Part shown: positions 63,931 through 64,000 of the stretch, one piece after another
Position numbering within the stretch: position 1 is the first letter of the stretch
How the letters are laid out: each line of letters starts with the position of its first letter
NCBI RefSeq assembly: GCF_000805675.1
Contig: NZ_JSEF01000015.1
Span: forward strand, 248,001 to 312,000
Length of the DNA: 64,000 nt
Reading direction: 5' to 3'
From: Corynebacterium minutissimum
GTDB lineage: Bacteria > Actinomycetota > Actinomycetes > Mycobacteriales > Mycobacteriaceae
Notes under the pieces: model-generated
The model's database searches: none
What the model saw: the letters and a program-made list of their open reading frames with translations, nothing else
What the model was told of the DNA's origin: nothing
Position numbers and translations under genes: made by a program

Positions 63931-64000
63931 ATGAAGCCTGCACTCATCATCGTTGACGTCCAACATGACTTCTGCCCGGGCGGTGCTCTCGCCACCGAGA
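63931..64000 (+). CDS. pncA: nicotinamidase/isochorismatase family protein, 5' fragment
   Basis: The first 23 codons read MKPALIIVDVQHDFCPGGAL and onward, with the catalytic Asp of the DVQxDF motif and the FCPGG loop typical of nicotinamidase. The rest lies beyond the window. Nicotinamidase (NAD salvage) is the best match; other isochorismatase-fold hydrolases cannot be excluded from this fragment. Confidence 0.8.
   Translation, partial: MKPALIIVDVQHDFCPGGALATE

Noticed and set aside
63903..63995. N-terminal extension of the glutaminase frame
   Set aside because: It would run across the divergent pncA start and both promoters; the family N-terminus begins at the ATG at 63902.

Overview
The window looks like chromosomal DNA of a Corynebacterium species (Actinomycetota, Mycobacteriales). 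The evidence is a high G+C content, a division and cell-wall (dcw) cluster that ends in ftsZ-pgeF-yggS-sepF-yggT-wag31, a meso-DAP type MurE, the mycolata mannosyltransferases MptA and PimB', a bc1-aa3 respiratory branch with a di-heme QcrC, and many genes whose start codon lies 7-8 nt after a TANNNT-like -10 box, which points to leaderless mRNAs. I cannot name the species.

Layout. (1) 1-7.6 kb: the 5' part of dinB, then a divergent block holding a binding-protein ABC importer of the Fe3+/phosphonate type, a cytosolic metallophosphoesterase, a GntR/FCD regulator with a palindromic operator at its own start, and an MFS carrier. A strong hairpin terminator closes the block. (2) 7.6-12.6 kb: ileS behind a T-box leader, a twice-frameshifted HNH-endonuclease pseudogene flanked by short repeats, and a 56-residue membrane protein. 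(3) 12.7-33.2 kb: the dcw cluster on the minus strand, transcribed from mraZ (33 kb) to wag31 (12.7 kb): mraZ, rsmH, ftsL, ftsI, murE, murF, mraY, murD, ftsW, murG, murC, ftsQ, ftsZ, pgeF, yggS, sepF, yggT, wag31. MraZ-type boxes lie upstream of mraZ, and a second array lies further out. (4) 33.5-47.9 kb: DUF3040 and HEPN proteins, a GNAT acetyltransferase, then an envelope-assembly region with the same gene order as the Mycobacterium tuberculosis Rv2173-Rv2190c neighbourhood: idsA, mptA, an Rv2175c-like regulator, pknL, aroG, an exoribonuclease, acyltransferases, glucokinase, pimB' and two NlpC/P60 hydrolases. A probable c-di-AMP riboswitch precedes the second hydrolase. (5) 48.9-55.4 kb: qcrB, qcrA, qcrC, ctaE and ctaF, ctaC. 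(6) 55.8-64 kb: asnB/ltsA, erpA, DUF3043, a CobT-like protein without the catalytic glutamate, ilvE, pepB, glutaminase-STAS and the start of a nicotinamidase gene.

Most of the window is core genome: peptidoglycan precursor synthesis and septation, lipoglycan mannosylation, and the respiratory supercomplex. The parts that look accessory or unexplained are the ABC/phosphoesterase/GntR/MFS block, the HNH scar, the 1.1 kb gap near 48 kb and the CobT-like gene. The points most worth a second look are the paired MraZ-box arrays, the degenerate CobT, the abutting divergent leaderless promoters of glsA and pncA, the palindromes at the GntR gene and the RipC-like gene, and the candidate riboswitch.
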